The translations under genes were made by a program, and so were the position numbers. Shown one piece after another: positions 34,088-42,846 of a stretch of DNA of 64,000 nucleotides. Origin of the DNA: Lyngbya sp. HA4199-MV5. Lineage in GTDB: Bacteria; Cyanobacteriota; Cyanobacteriia; Leptolyngbyales; Leptolyngbyaceae. The stretch spans positions 90,641-154,640 of the forward strand of contig JAHHHL010000013.1 of the NCBI GenBank assembly GCA_019359375.1. The letters are read 5' to 3'. Numbering within the stretch: position 1 is the stretch's first letter; each line of letters begins with the position of its first letter. The notes beneath the pieces were generated by a model, which did not search any database, was not told the DNA's origin, and saw nothing but the letters and a program-made list of their open reading frames with translations.

Positions 34088-34807
34088 ATGAACCCAATTC
34101 TCCCCCAACGCACGCTCTCCCGTCGCCGACTCCTGCAATGGTCTGGTATCTCTGGTGCGGGGTTGCTGCTAAACGGCTGTGCGTCGTCGCTGTTTGCAGA
34201 GCAGGTGGGTCAATTTTCTGAACCGTTAAATCAGCGGATTGAAGCACTGATGCTTTCTCAGAAGCCCGTGCCAGAATTTGCTGCCAGTGCGCTTGATCCA
34301 GCTGAGAAATTGCTCATTAACACCTTTGACTTTACGCCCAGGTTTGACCCAACGACCTTCAAATTGACGATCGATGGTGAAGTGAATCGCCCCATGCAGT
34401 TGAGTCTCGCAGACCTGCAAAAGATGCCGCTTACGTCGATGAATATTCGCCATGTGTGCGTTGAAGGATGGGCGGCGATCGTGCAGTGGAACGGTGTCCG
34501 GTTACGCGATTTGGTCACTTTAGTACAACCCAAAAACACGGTTCGCTATGTCTACTTCACGTCAGCCGATGGCTACTACGAAAGCTGGGATCTTGCCTCA
34601 GCCGTCCATCCCCAAACGTTGATGGCTTACTGGCGCAACGGCAAGCCACTCACGCCTGATAATGGCGCACCCTTGCGGCTGGCATCTCCCATCAAATTGG
34701 GCTACAAGCAAAGCAAATGGGTGACGCAAATCACCTTCTTAAGTAATCTGACACCCATGAAAGGCTATTGGGAAGACCAGGGCTACGAGTGGTTTGGAGG
34801 ATTGTAG
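34088..34807 (+). CDS. Tat-exported molybdopterin-dependent oxidoreductase (YedY/MsrP superfamily)
   Basis: The 239-residue precursor starts with a Tat signal, LSRRRLLQWSGISGAGLLLNGC, which also contains a possible lipobox Cys. The mature domain has the sulfite-oxidase fold with the molybdenum ligand Cys in NIRHVCVEGWAAIVQWNGVRL and the ending LGYKQSKWVTQITFL. MsrP enzymes reduce both diastereomers of Met sulfoxide in the periplasm using electrons from a heme membrane partner; the preceding cytochrome gene fits. True MsrP is longer (over 300 residues), so other substrates are possible. Confidence 0.9.
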   Translation: MNPILPQRTLSRRRLLQWSGISGAGLLLNGCASSLFAEQVGQFSEPLNQRIEALMLSQKPVPEFAASALDPAEKLLINTFDFTPRFDPTTFKLTIDGEVNRPMQLSLADLQKMPLTSMNIRHVCVEGWAAIVQWNGVRLRDLVTLVQPKNTVRYVYFTSADGYYESWDLASAVHPQTLMAYWRNGKPLTPDNGAPLRLASPIKLGYKQSKWVTQITFLSNLTPMKGYWEDQGYEWFGGL

Positions 34808-34840
34808 GAAGGGTTGCTTGGGGGACACGCATCTTGCCTG

Positions 34841-35599
34841 CTACCAAAACCACTCGCGTTCTAACTCTTCAATCACTTGCAATCCGCGTGGGTCGCCTAC
34901 TTTGAGCAGCGCGGCTTTGGCATCTTCCCGCACGCCCAGTTCGCCATCTTCGGCAAATACTTCTAAAAGCGCATCGATCGCTGTCCCGTAGATGACGTTT
35001 GAGGGGAGTTCGCGGCAGAGTTGCCCCAGTGTCCAGGCGCAATTACTTCGCACGGCTGCGATCGGGTCTTGCCGCACCGACTCAATCAAGGGTGGAATTG
35101 CGGCAATCACAGCCTCATAGCTCACGGCTGCAAGCTGAGCTAGCGAACTGGCTGCCCACAACCGCACGGCTGAGATATCCGTTTTGAGTGCCTCAATCAG
35201 GGTTGGTAGCGCGCGGCGATCGCGGCAGTTGCCCAACGCCCATATCACTCCTTTACGGACGTAGCCATTCCAGTCATCATTAAACCGCCTGATCAACGGC
35301 TCCACCGCATCCACGCTAGGATTGCGACCCAGCGCATAGGCGGCACTCACCCGCACCAACGGGCAAGGATCCATCAAAAGTTCAATGAGACGGGGCACGG
35401 CGCGATCGTCCTGAAGCTCACAAAACGCCCGTGTTGCCAACATGCGCTGGTTTGTGTCCGTGGCTGCTAATAGCCGCAACATTTCTTCCGGGTCAGGCTT
35501 TGGCTCCTCCAACCCGGCATCAACAGGTTCCATGTGATCTAGAGGACTCTCCAGATCATCCTCAAAATCAAGGACACTTAAGTCATCGTCATCGTACAT
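34841..35599 (-). CDS. HEAT-repeat protein (IaiH-like)
   Basis: A 252-residue protein with an acidic N-terminal tail (MYDDDDLSVLDFEDDLESP) followed by five or six HEAT repeats, for example RAVPRLIELLMDPCPLVRVSAAYALGRNP and AVEPLIRRFNDDWNGYVRKGVIWALGNC. The pattern resembles the cyanobacterial IaiH protein, a partner of the IscA iron-sulfur scaffold, and more loosely the phycobilin lyase subunits. Assignment to IaiH is from memory of the sequence style and is tentative. It is soluble and probably an adaptor. Confidence 0.85.
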   Translation of the reverse strand: MYDDDDLSVLDFEDDLESPLDHMEPVDAGLEEPKPDPEEMLRLLAATDTNQRMLATRAFCELQDDRAVPRLIELLMDPCPLVRVSAAYALGRNPSVDAVEPLIRRFNDDWNGYVRKGVIWALGNCRDRRALPTLIEALKTDISAVRLWAASSLAQLAAVSYEAVIAAIPPLIESVRQDPIAAVRSNCAWTLGQLCRELPSNVIYGTAIDALLEVFAEDGELGVREDAKAALLKVGDPRGLQVIEELEREWFW

Positions 35600-35643
35600 A
35601 TCTGTAACTTTACCGCACCAGGCGACCTCGCTGAAAGGCGCAA

Positions 35644-37389
35644 CTAATCCACGCCTTCTTTTGCCACCGTGTTGATGTCGAAGCGCTTGTCTGTCTGCAA
35701 TAGGTTCTCAAGTTCAGACTGGGTGATTGGTAAGCTAAATAGATCGCCCTGCATGGCATGACAGCCACTTTGCCGCAAAAAGTTAAACTGCTCGATCGTC
35801 TCTACACCCGTTGCAATGACCTTAAGCTGTAGGCTTTGCCCGATCGCAATCATCAGCTTAGTGATGGCAGCATCATTGCTATCCGTCAACATAGTTTGAA
35901 TAAACGATGGATCAATCTTCAGGACATCCAGGGGGAAGCGCTTTAAGTAACTCAGCGATGAATACCCAGTACCGAATTCATCGAGAGCCATGTGTAGACC
36001 GATCGCCTTGAGCGCCTGCAACTTTAAACTGGTTGCGTCTACTTCTTTCATCGCGCAGGCTTCGGTTAGCTCTAGCGTCAACACCTCTGGATCAAGCGCG
36101 GTTTTCTGCAAAAGAGCGGACATCGTTGCGACTAAGTCCTCCTGTTGCCACTGCATCTGTCGCGCTGATAAATTGACCGCTACTCGAATGGGGCGTTGTG
36201 CGGCGGCTTGCAAAGCTTTTGCGTGGGTACAAACGGTTTCCAACACCCATTGCTCGATCGCGGCTACAACGGCATCATCTGCCACTGCAATCAGCGCCGC
36301 CGGATTCATTAAGCCCCGTTCTGGATGGTGCCACATGAGCATCGCTTCTGCTCCAATGATCCGCCCTGTAATTAAATTCACCTGTGGTTGATAGTGCATT
36401 TGTAGCTCACGCTGAGCCAAAGCAAGGCTAAGCTGACTCTCCATAGAACGACTTTCAGCCGCCATTACCGCCAGAATGGGGGTGTAAAGCTGATAGTGAT
36501 TGTTCTGCTTGACTGCTTGCACTGCCAGTTCAGCACAGTTCAACAGCTCGCCAGGGGTACTACCATGCTCTGGGTAGAACGCGATGCCCATCCTCATTTG
36601 CACTTGAATGCTTTGCCCATCCAGTTGGTAAGGCTCCGTGAGGTCAGCTAGAACCCGTTTGCCCATAGCCTCGATCGCGCTTTCGGTGGTGAGGTTGTCG
36701 AGCAAGAGTCCAAAATCGCTACCTGCGAGACGCGCCACAGTATAGTTGCCAGCGGTTTGTTTGAGACGTGTCGCCACTTTCTGCAATAGGTGGTCGCCAT
36801 TAAAGTAGCCTAGCGTTGTGTTGATTGCTCCAAAATCTTTTAAGTTGAGGTGCAAAACAGCCACATGGCGATCGGGTTGTTGTCCTTGCTTGATGGTTTG
36901 TTGGCACGCTGTATGGAATGAAATGCGATTGGGAAGATTGGTGAGTGGATCGAAATACGCGAGTTGCCCCAGGGTGCTGGCAGCCCGTTTCATTTCAGTG
37001 ATGTAAGGCTTGGCTAAAGCGGCATGTTTATCCAGACGAGCGGCGATCGCACCCAGCAATTCTGCTCGTTTGAAGGGTTTTGCCAGGTAATCATCGGCAC
37101 CAAGTTCCATCCCCTGACGCAGATCTGTGCGATCGGCTTTGGCGCTCAGAAAAATGAAGGGAATGGTGGCAGTAGCTGGCTCATGGCGAAGTTGCTGCAA
37201 GACTTCATAGCCGTCAAACTCAGGCATCATGATGTCGCAGATGATCAGGTCAGGTTCATACGCCTGAGCCAGTTTCACACCTGTAAGACCGTCATTGGCG
37301 ACCAAAACCTCAAACGCTTCGACTTTCAGCAGTTTGAGTATGAGAGCGCTAACAACGGGATCATCCTCAATTACCAGAATCTGAGTCAT
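35644..37389 (-). CDS. Response regulator with degenerate GGDEF and EAL domains
   Basis: Starting at the ATG at 37389 (MTQILVIEDDP) gives 581 residues. The receiver domain (1-120) keeps the phosphoacceptor Asp in LIICDIMMP and Lys in YLAKPF. The GGDEF domain (about 145-305) has RLAGSDFGLLL in place of GGDEF and should not make c-di-GMP. The EAL domain (about 325-565) keeps Glu in GAEAM, Asn in NLSARQ, Glu in LELTE and Lys in LKIDPSFI, but the paired metal Asp reads ALDEFGTGYSS, one Asp changed to Glu. Phosphodiesterase activity is therefore possible but uncertain. No kinase is adjacent. Confidence 0.92.
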   Translation of the reverse strand: MTQILVIEDDPVVSALILKLLKVEAFEVLVANDGLTGVKLAQAYEPDLIICDIMMPEFDGYEVLQQLRHEPATATIPFIFLSAKADRTDLRQGMELGADDYLAKPFKRAELLGAIAARLDKHAALAKPYITEMKRAASTLGQLAYFDPLTNLPNRISFHTACQQTIKQGQQPDRHVAVLHLNLKDFGAINTTLGYFNGDHLLQKVATRLKQTAGNYTVARLAGSDFGLLLDNLTTESAIEAMGKRVLADLTEPYQLDGQSIQVQMRMGIAFYPEHGSTPGELLNCAELAVQAVKQNNHYQLYTPILAVMAAESRSMESQLSLALAQRELQMHYQPQVNLITGRIIGAEAMLMWHHPERGLMNPAALIAVADDAVVAAIEQWVLETVCTHAKALQAAAQRPIRVAVNLSARQMQWQQEDLVATMSALLQKTALDPEVLTLELTEACAMKEVDATSLKLQALKAIGLHMALDEFGTGYSSLSYLKRFPLDVLKIDPSFIQTMLTDSNDAAITKLMIAIGQSLQLKVIATGVETIEQFNFLRQSGCHAMQGDLFSLPITQSELENLLQTDKRFDINTVAKEGVD

Positions 37390-37477
37390 TGTGCTTGTTC
37401 TCGTTTCCAATCAGAGCGGTGGCGCGGGGAGCGATCGTTTAGGGCGATCGCTCAGCCATCATGGGCAAAGCCAGTTT

Positions 37478-37608
37478 CTAGGGGCTGTCATCAATTACGA
37501 CTACACACTGCTTTCAGCAAGGGTCTCAGCCCCTAGCTTTGTGTGTTGGGGCGAGCGCGATCATGCTGATACCGCAGGGTTTAGAGCTGAATTGATGACG
37601 CGCCCTAG
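37478..37608. mobile_element. Two-hairpin MITE-like element, copy 3 (inverted)
   Basis: A 131-bp copy in the opposite sense to copies 1 and 2, from CTAGGGGCTGTCATCAATTA to AATTGATGACGCGCCCTAG. It has CTAG at both ends. It lies in the 726-bp gap 37390-38115, most of which otherwise holds no supported gene. Confidence 0.85.
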
Positions 37609-37867
37609 AGCAAGTAGGGTTGCGCTCAACAAACCTGGGGCGATCATCCACCGATCGGTCATCCTCCTGGCAAGGGCAAACGGGAAGATGGATGACCTGA
37701 TGACAGGGATGCCTGACAAGGCTGTCGCTTTTAACGTGCCCAAAGCAGGCTCATAAATTAACTTGAGTAACGTTAAACAACGGCAATTCTGCGCCTGTAT
37801 AGACGCTACTGCGGTACGTTCAGCCTTAACCGCCAACCTTTGTGTTCAAAACGCTTCATTGGAGAGT

Positions 37868-37984
37868 ATGATGCGGTCGGTTGCAGCTAAGATTTTTGAT
37901 CATTCGGTTGCACCAGCGACCAATCTTGCTAAGGTTGAGAGTGCTACGAGCGCGATCGATCGAGTTTGCCGCACTCTTGCTTAA
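37868..37984 (+). CDS. Possible 38-residue small protein
   Basis: A short frame begins MMRSVAAKIFDHSVAPATN after TTGGAGAGT, which places GGAG six bases before the second ATG. It ends IDRVCRTLA. There is no hydrophobic segment or known motif. Support is only the ribosome site and its position 130 bp before the CAAD gene, so it may be spurious. Confidence 0.2.
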   Translation: MMRSVAAKIFDHSVAPATNLAKVESATSAIDRVCRTLA

Positions 37985-38115
37985 TCCGTCTTCCTAGTGA
38001 TAAAACCTGACTTTAAGGTTGTTAGTGTTAAAAAAGCTGCACAACTAGACTCGTCGTTCGATTGCTGGGAGATTTCTCTTGATCCAGCACTGCCCAGGTT
38101 GTTAATCCCCAGGTT

Positions 38116-38574
38116 ATGAGTATGAACCCTGACGTTAAAGAAACCGAATTTCCAGATACAAGCCCTTCAGCCTTTGCCCCTGAGACAGAATTGCCGACGG
38201 ATGAACCCCTTTTGTTACCACCTGCCTCTGAGTCAGAGACCGGTCAGCAGTTGAAGCAGGTTGCCGATCGCGTATATGCCTTTTTGGCTGGATTACCCGA
38301 CTATTTATCTGACTTTTTTGGCGAGTATAGACGACCCATCATTACGCTTGGCCTGATTTTTGGGTCGATCGTCTCCGTCAAACTCACGCTTGCCCTCCTG
38401 GATGCCATCAACGATATCCCTTTATTGGCTCCCACCTTTGAACTAATCGGTTTTGCTTACACCGCCTGGTTCATCTATCGCTACCTTTGGAGAGCATCCA
38501 ACCGAGAAGAGCTAGCTGCCAGCTTTGGCTCCCTCAAAGACCAGGTTTTGGGCAGAGGCACACCAAAGAGCTAG
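38116..38574 (+). CDS. CAAD domain (CURT1-like) thylakoid membrane protein
   Basis: A 152-residue protein with an acidic, Pro-rich N-terminal third, then the CAAD domain: an amphipathic helix (QQLKQVADRVYAFLAGLPDYLSDFFGEYR), two membrane helices (TLGLIFGSIVSVKLTLALLDAI and LLAPTFELIGFAYTAWFIYRYL) and a final helix (NREELAASFGSLKDQVLG). This matches CURT1 proteins, which bend thylakoid membranes at their margins. The last codons differ in origin: the TAG stop is part of the terminal CTAG of an inserted repeat element, so the C-terminus may have been altered. Confidence 0.9.
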   Translation: MSMNPDVKETEFPDTSPSAFAPETELPTDEPLLLPPASESETGQQLKQVADRVYAFLAGLPDYLSDFFGEYRRPIITLGLIFGSIVSVKLTLALLDAINDIPLLAPTFELIGFAYTAWFIYRYLWRASNREELAASFGSLKDQVLGRGTPKS

Positions 38575-38701
38575 AGGCTGTCATCAATTACTGCTACACA
38601 TTACTTGCAGTAAGGCTTCCAGCCCCTAGCCTGATGTGTTGGGGCGGGCGTAACACTGCTGATGCTGCAAGGTTTCGGAGCTGATTGATGACCCGCCCTA
38701 G
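38571..38701. mobile_element. Two-hairpin MITE-like element, copy 4, at the CAAD stop codon
   Basis: A 131-bp copy from CTAGAGGCTGTCATCAATTA to GATTGATGACCCGCCCTAG. Its first four bases contain the stop codon of the upstream gene. It can form two hairpins and might terminate or stabilise the CAAD mRNA. Confidence 0.85.
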
Positions 38702-38858
38702 TCTTTCTGCTCCTTCGGTAGGGTACAAATCGTAGTCTCGTAGAATTATGCCAAGATCCTCGACTCCTCTGTTGTGGAAGTCTGTGACGGAGTTGTCACT
38801 AAAAGTCGGGGATCTCAGTACATTGCAGAGATAATTTTTGGCTAAAGCTAATCTGCGG

Positions 38859-39470
38859 CTAGAGCAACGATCGCCCGTTGCCTGGAGAGCTGGTTTCCTG
38901 CTGAGGCACACGCGGGAAATGCTCATCCACTAATGCCCCAACGTCCTGAGCAGAGACGCGGGTATAGCGAGTTTTTTCAGGCATAAATACGATGTTAGGA
39001 CCAGCTTTACAATCCTTCATGCAGCCCGTCCCTTGAATTTTGACATCGGTCAGGTGGCGATCGCTCAAAGCTTCTTCCAGGGCATGGCAGACGGCTTTAC
39101 CGCCTCGTTTCATGCAGTCCGACTTCTGACACACAAGAATTTTGGCGCTAGCCGCATGTTTTGACCCAGCAACTGGCACAGCAATTGATGGCGTGTCTTC
39201 TAGCTTTCCGGGCGCAGTAAGGCTCACTCTGTAGGCTTTCAGCGTTGCCTCTCCTGGTTTATGACTCATCTTTCTCTCACCCCAAACCTGAATCCACGCT
39301 CCGGGAACGATGTCTTGACTCAGCGAAAGCCGTAATTCTTTCGCCAGCTTCACCAGGCGCTCTCCATCAGCCGTTAACAGCCGCAAACGTTTGGGAAAGC
39401 CATCTTTGTATACCAGCCCCAAACACCGTCCTTCCAGACTCAAGGTCGATCGCCGCTCTGTTTTGCTCAT
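38859..39470 (-). CDS. Thioredoxin-like [2Fe-2S] ferredoxin domain protein
   Basis: A 203-residue soluble protein. The N-terminal half (about 1-90) is a small beta domain with KDGFPKRLRLLTADGERLVKLAKELR. The C-terminal half is a thioredoxin-like [2Fe-2S] ferredoxin with Cys ligands in LVCQKSDCMKRGGKAVC and GTGCMKDCKAGPNIVFMPEKTRY. Such domains carry electrons in, for example, NuoE and HoxE. The partner is unknown. Upstream of the start a 15-bp sequence (ATGTCGTTCTAAGGG) is repeated twice. Confidence 0.9.
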   Translation of the reverse strand: MSKTERRSTLSLEGRCLGLVYKDGFPKRLRLLTADGERLVKLAKELRLSLSQDIVPGAWIQVWGERKMSHKPGEATLKAYRVSLTAPGKLEDTPSIAVPVAGSKHAASAKILVCQKSDCMKRGGKAVCHALEEALSDRHLTDVKIQGTGCMKDCKAGPNIVFMPEKTRYTRVSAQDVGALVDEHFPRVPQQETSSPGNGRSLL

Positions 39471-39676
39471 AATGTCGTTCTAAGGGATGTCGTTCTAAGG
39501 GCTGTGGAAGCATTTCTATTGAGAAAGTCCTTCTGTTGAGAAACTTAATCAATAAGCCTATCTACAAAATTACAACAAATCATCGTTCTTGCAAGCCCCC
39601 TGTCAGGCGTTTTTCGGTAATCTTGAGGGCAATTGCGGGTGACGAGCACGTAAGGTCGTTTCTCTTAAAGAATTTA

Positions 39677-39743
39677 CCCAGTTGAAACCGTAGTGCAAGC
39701 GTCTCGCTTGCGACGCGGACAAGATGTCTGCACTACGCTGGGT
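39677..39743. repeat. Palindromic element (CGTAGTGCA arms)
   Basis: ACCCAG...CGTAGTGCA on the left pairs with TGCACTACG-CTGGGT on the right, around GCAAGCGTCTCGCTTGCGAC. It is within the 375-bp gap 39471-39845, which otherwise shows no gene. Confidence 0.75.
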
Positions 39744-39845
39744 CATTTCTTTTGTGGAAATCGCCTAAGTTGTTACCCTGCTGTCTGCTCCTGTTGGGTG
39801 TGCCGCTGAATGATAGGCTGAAGAGATAAGATTGGTTAGAACGCT

Positions 39846-40271
39846 ATGCCCACGCTCAACTCAGATTTGACCGTAGAAGCCGCTCAGGATGTTTTGAGGC
39901 AGTTTCTGTGTGCTGATCGATCGCCTGAAACCACGCCCGAAGACGCGCTTGTACGGCAGGCACTCTTGCTCGTTGCTACCCATTCTGACTATCAGATTTT
40001 AGGGATCTGCGCTGACACGATCGACCAGGCAACCACAGCGCTCACAACCTATCTCACCGCACTGGGCTACAAGGCAACGCCTGAAGTCACGCCCATAGAG
40101 GGCGCTGTCTACGTCAAATTCAATCCCCAGCGCGATCGCTGTCACGTTGCGCCCTACACAGGCAACCATCGCGGTGTCCTCGTTTCCTGTCAGTCTGCCT
40201 ATGGTGGCGATGTGAATGAGACGTTTGGGCATTTACCATTAGATTTGTTTGAGGAAAAGGCTAAAGGCTAA
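39846..40271 (+). CDS. DUF1824 family protein
   Basis: A 141-residue soluble protein restricted to cyanobacteria and plastids. Family features are SDYQILGICADTIDQATTALTTYLTALGY and the ending GVLVSCQSAYGGDVNETFGHLPLDLF. It has been seen as a domain beside or within carbohydrate-related proteins, but the function is unknown. The UvrD-like helicase gene starts 40 bases downstream, so the two may be cotranscribed. Confidence 0.9.
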   Translation: MPTLNSDLTVEAAQDVLRQFLCADRSPETTPEDALVRQALLLVATHSDYQILGICADTIDQATTALTTYLTALGYKATPEVTPIEGAVYVKFNPQRDRCHVAPYTGNHRGVLVSCQSAYGGDVNETFGHLPLDLFEEKAKG

Positions 40272-40311
40272 AACTCGCCTCCCCCGCTCTCCCTGCTTCT
40301 CCCGCTCCCCC

Positions 40312-42561
40312 ATGCCCCCCCTCTCTCTTGCTTCGCTAGAGCAACTCCGCGATACGTTGCGTCCAGGGCAGCGAGAAATTGCGCTGTGGCAGGGAGGTCC
40401 GCTGGCAGTTTCAGCGGTGCCTGGAGCAGGCAAGTCTACCGGAATGGCAGTTGCCGCTGCGATCGCCATTGCCCAACAGCAGCTCAATGCGCGTCGTCAA
40501 TTAGTCATTGTAACATTTACGCGATCGGCTGCGGCAAACCTGAAGGCAAAGATTCGGCAGAATTTGAAGGAGCTAGGGTTGCCACCGGGAGGCTTTCTGG
40601 TGCAAACGCTGCACGGACTTGCCTGGGCGATCGCGCGTGCCCACCCAGAGTTATCCGGCTTAAACCCAGATAGCGTCCTGGTCACGCCGAATCAAAACCA
40701 TCGGCTCATTCGCACCTGCGTTGATCAGTGGATTTCGGCAAATGCCCGTCACTACCAGCTTTTGTTAGAAGGTCAGCGGTTTGACGGTGAGGAAACGGAA
40801 CGTCTGCGCCGACAGTCGGTGCTGCGATCGGAGGTGCTGCCTGCGCTGGCAACCACGGTGATCCACGAGGCGAAAAGCTCCGGTTTACTGCCAGACGACC
40901 TGCGATCGCAGACCAATGAGATGGATGACCCCTATGCGGTGTTGACGATCGCAGCCGGACTGTACGAGTTCTACCAGACCCAACTTCGCTTTCGGAACCT
41001 GATCGACTACGATGAAATGATTTTGGCAGCACTACGGGTCTTGGACGATTCAACCGTGCGACAGTCGTGGCAGCAGCAGGTGTTTGCTGTTTTTGAGGAC
41101 GAGGCGCAGGATTCTAGTCCCTTACAAACCCAATTATTAGAAATCCTGGCGGCTGATCCGGCTGATCCTGAGAACCGCGATCGACAAAATCTCGTGCGCG
41201 TTGGCGATCCCAACCAGGCGATCAATTCCACCTTTACACCTGCTGATCCCATCTTCTTCCGAGACTTTTGTGAAGCCTGCCGTGCCGAAAAGCGGTTAGC
41301 CACCATGACCCAGGCAGGACGCAGCAGCCGTCCCATTATTGATGCCGCCAATTTTGTGTTGCAGTGGGTCAACCAGTCCAGACTGGCAGGCGTGGAGCAG
41401 CCCTTTCGGGAGCAGGCGATTCGTCCAGTCGCCCCTAATGACCCGCAGCCAAATGCGAACCCTGTACCTGAAGGTCTGGGGCTGGAGCTACACACCCCAG
41501 AAGATGTGCATCAAACGGTAGAACGCATCGGGCAACGATCGCTGACGTTATTCAAACAGCATCCTCAAGGACGAGCAGCGGTACTGGTACGCACCAACGA
41601 GCAAGGGCGCTTTGTAGCAAAAGAACTACGCCGTTGGCATGGCGATCAACTGTTGGTATACGAGGTGGGGCAGCGCGATCGCCAGTCCCATGTCCCCGCC
41701 GAGATGTTGACCTTACTGCAATTTCTCGATCGCCCCCATTCACCCGATAACCTGAAAGCCGCGCTCACTGTTTTGATGACTCGTAAACGCATTCCCACGC
41801 AGGATTTGAATGCGATCGTCAGCTTTCCAGAGCAATTTCTCTATCCCGGTCCGCTCGATCCAGCCCAACCAGATACGGTGGTTGAAGCGCGACTCTACTG
41901 CACCAGTCTCCTCAACGCCCGGTTACAGCTTCCACCCGCCCAACTCATCCCCTTTCTGGCACAGACGCTTGATTACGAGCAAACCGAGCTAGCCACAGCC
42001 GACAAGCTCACCGAACGCCTTGCCCAGCAGACGACCGATAACCACGCCCTTTCAGGGATTTTGAGCCTATTGAGCGAGATCGTCACCTCAGAGCAGTTTG
42101 AACCTGTGGAAACCGACGATGCGGAAGAGCGCTACATTCGCCCCGGACAGCTTACCGTCATCACCATGCATAAAGCCAAGGGACTTGATTGGGACTACGT
42201 GTTCATTCCCTTTTTGCATGAGCAAACTATCCCCGGTAGCCAGTGGATTCCACCGCAGGCACAGTTTCTGGGTGACTTTACACTGGCAGAAGTGGCGCGT
42301 GCCCAAATTCGTGCCAGCTTGCACCATCAAAATCCCCTAGTGTCGATCGACGCTGCCTGGGAACGGGCTAAAAATCTGAAAACGGCGGAAGAGTTTCGCC
42401 TCCTCTACGTCGCCATGACGCGGGCAAAGCGGCTACTGTGGTTGTCAGCCGCCCGCAAAGCACCCTTTACTTGGAATAAGCCAGACAACCTGCAAGAACG
42501 CGAACCATCGTCGATCGTGACGGCTCTCAGAGAACGATTTCCCGCCTCTGTCATGGATTAG
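40312..42561 (+). CDS. UvrD/Rep-type superfamily 1 DNA helicase
   Basis: The ATG at 40312 (MPPLSLASLEQLRDTLRPGQ) gives 749 residues, a normal length. Helicase motifs in order are Q motif (LRPGQREIA), Walker A (SAVPGAGKST), Ia (VTFTRSAAANLK), DEAQD box II (VFEDEAQDSSPLQ), III (RVGDPNQAINSTF), IV, V (TVITMHKAKGLDWDYVF) and VI (LLYVAMTRAKRLLW). It should translocate 3'-5' on single-stranded DNA for repair or restart. The start follows a C-rich heptamer run (TCTCCCGCTCCCCC) with no purine ribosome site. Confidence 0.93.
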   Translation: MPPLSLASLEQLRDTLRPGQREIALWQGGPLAVSAVPGAGKSTGMAVAAAIAIAQQQLNARRQLVIVTFTRSAAANLKAKIRQNLKELGLPPGGFLVQTLHGLAWAIARAHPELSGLNPDSVLVTPNQNHRLIRTCVDQWISANARHYQLLLEGQRFDGEETERLRRQSVLRSEVLPALATTVIHEAKSSGLLPDDLRSQTNEMDDPYAVLTIAAGLYEFYQTQLRFRNLIDYDEMILAALRVLDDSTVRQSWQQQVFAVFEDEAQDSSPLQTQLLEILAADPADPENRDRQNLVRVGDPNQAINSTFTPADPIFFRDFCEACRAEKRLATMTQAGRSSRPIIDAANFVLQWVNQSRLAGVEQPFREQAIRPVAPNDPQPNANPVPEGLGLELHTPEDVHQTVERIGQRSLTLFKQHPQGRAAVLVRTNEQGRFVAKELRRWHGDQLLVYEVGQRDRQSHVPAEMLTLLQFLDRPHSPDNLKAALTVLMTRKRIPTQDLNAIVSFPEQFLYPGPLDPAQPDTVVEARLYCTSLLNARLQLPPAQLIPFLAQTLDYEQTELATADKLTERLAQQTTDNHALSGILSLLSEIVTSEQFEPVETDDAEERYIRPGQLTVITMHKAKGLDWDYVFIPFLHEQTIPGSQWIPPQAQFLGDFTLAEVARAQIRASLHHQNPLVSIDAAWERAKNLKTAEEFRLLYVAMTRAKRLLWLSAARKAPFTWNKPDNLQEREPSSIVTALRERFPASVMD

Positions 42562-42846
42562 CACATTCGGTAATCCACATCAGGAAAATGAGTCTCTAGC
42601 CGTGAAGATGAAAGGGTCTTCGTCGCGGCAAGACTTATAGTGTTTGCGTGAAATGTTAAGTTAGTGCGTCTAAAGTGAGAGAGAAGGATTTGAGGGCGCT
42701 TAAAGACCTTGCGAAGCTATGCCCTGAGGCTGTTGTTTATGTAGCTTCTTGAGAGAGAATAGTGAGAACAACATGAGAGAGTGTTGCAAAAGTTAACAAA
42801 ATCCCCTTAAATACATTTAGTGCCAAGTGGCTGGATGGAGGCTCCG

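Noticed and set aside
37763..37867. 5' extension of the small frame ending at 37984
   Set aside because: No ribosome site upstream of 37763; only the inner ATG has one, and even that is weak.
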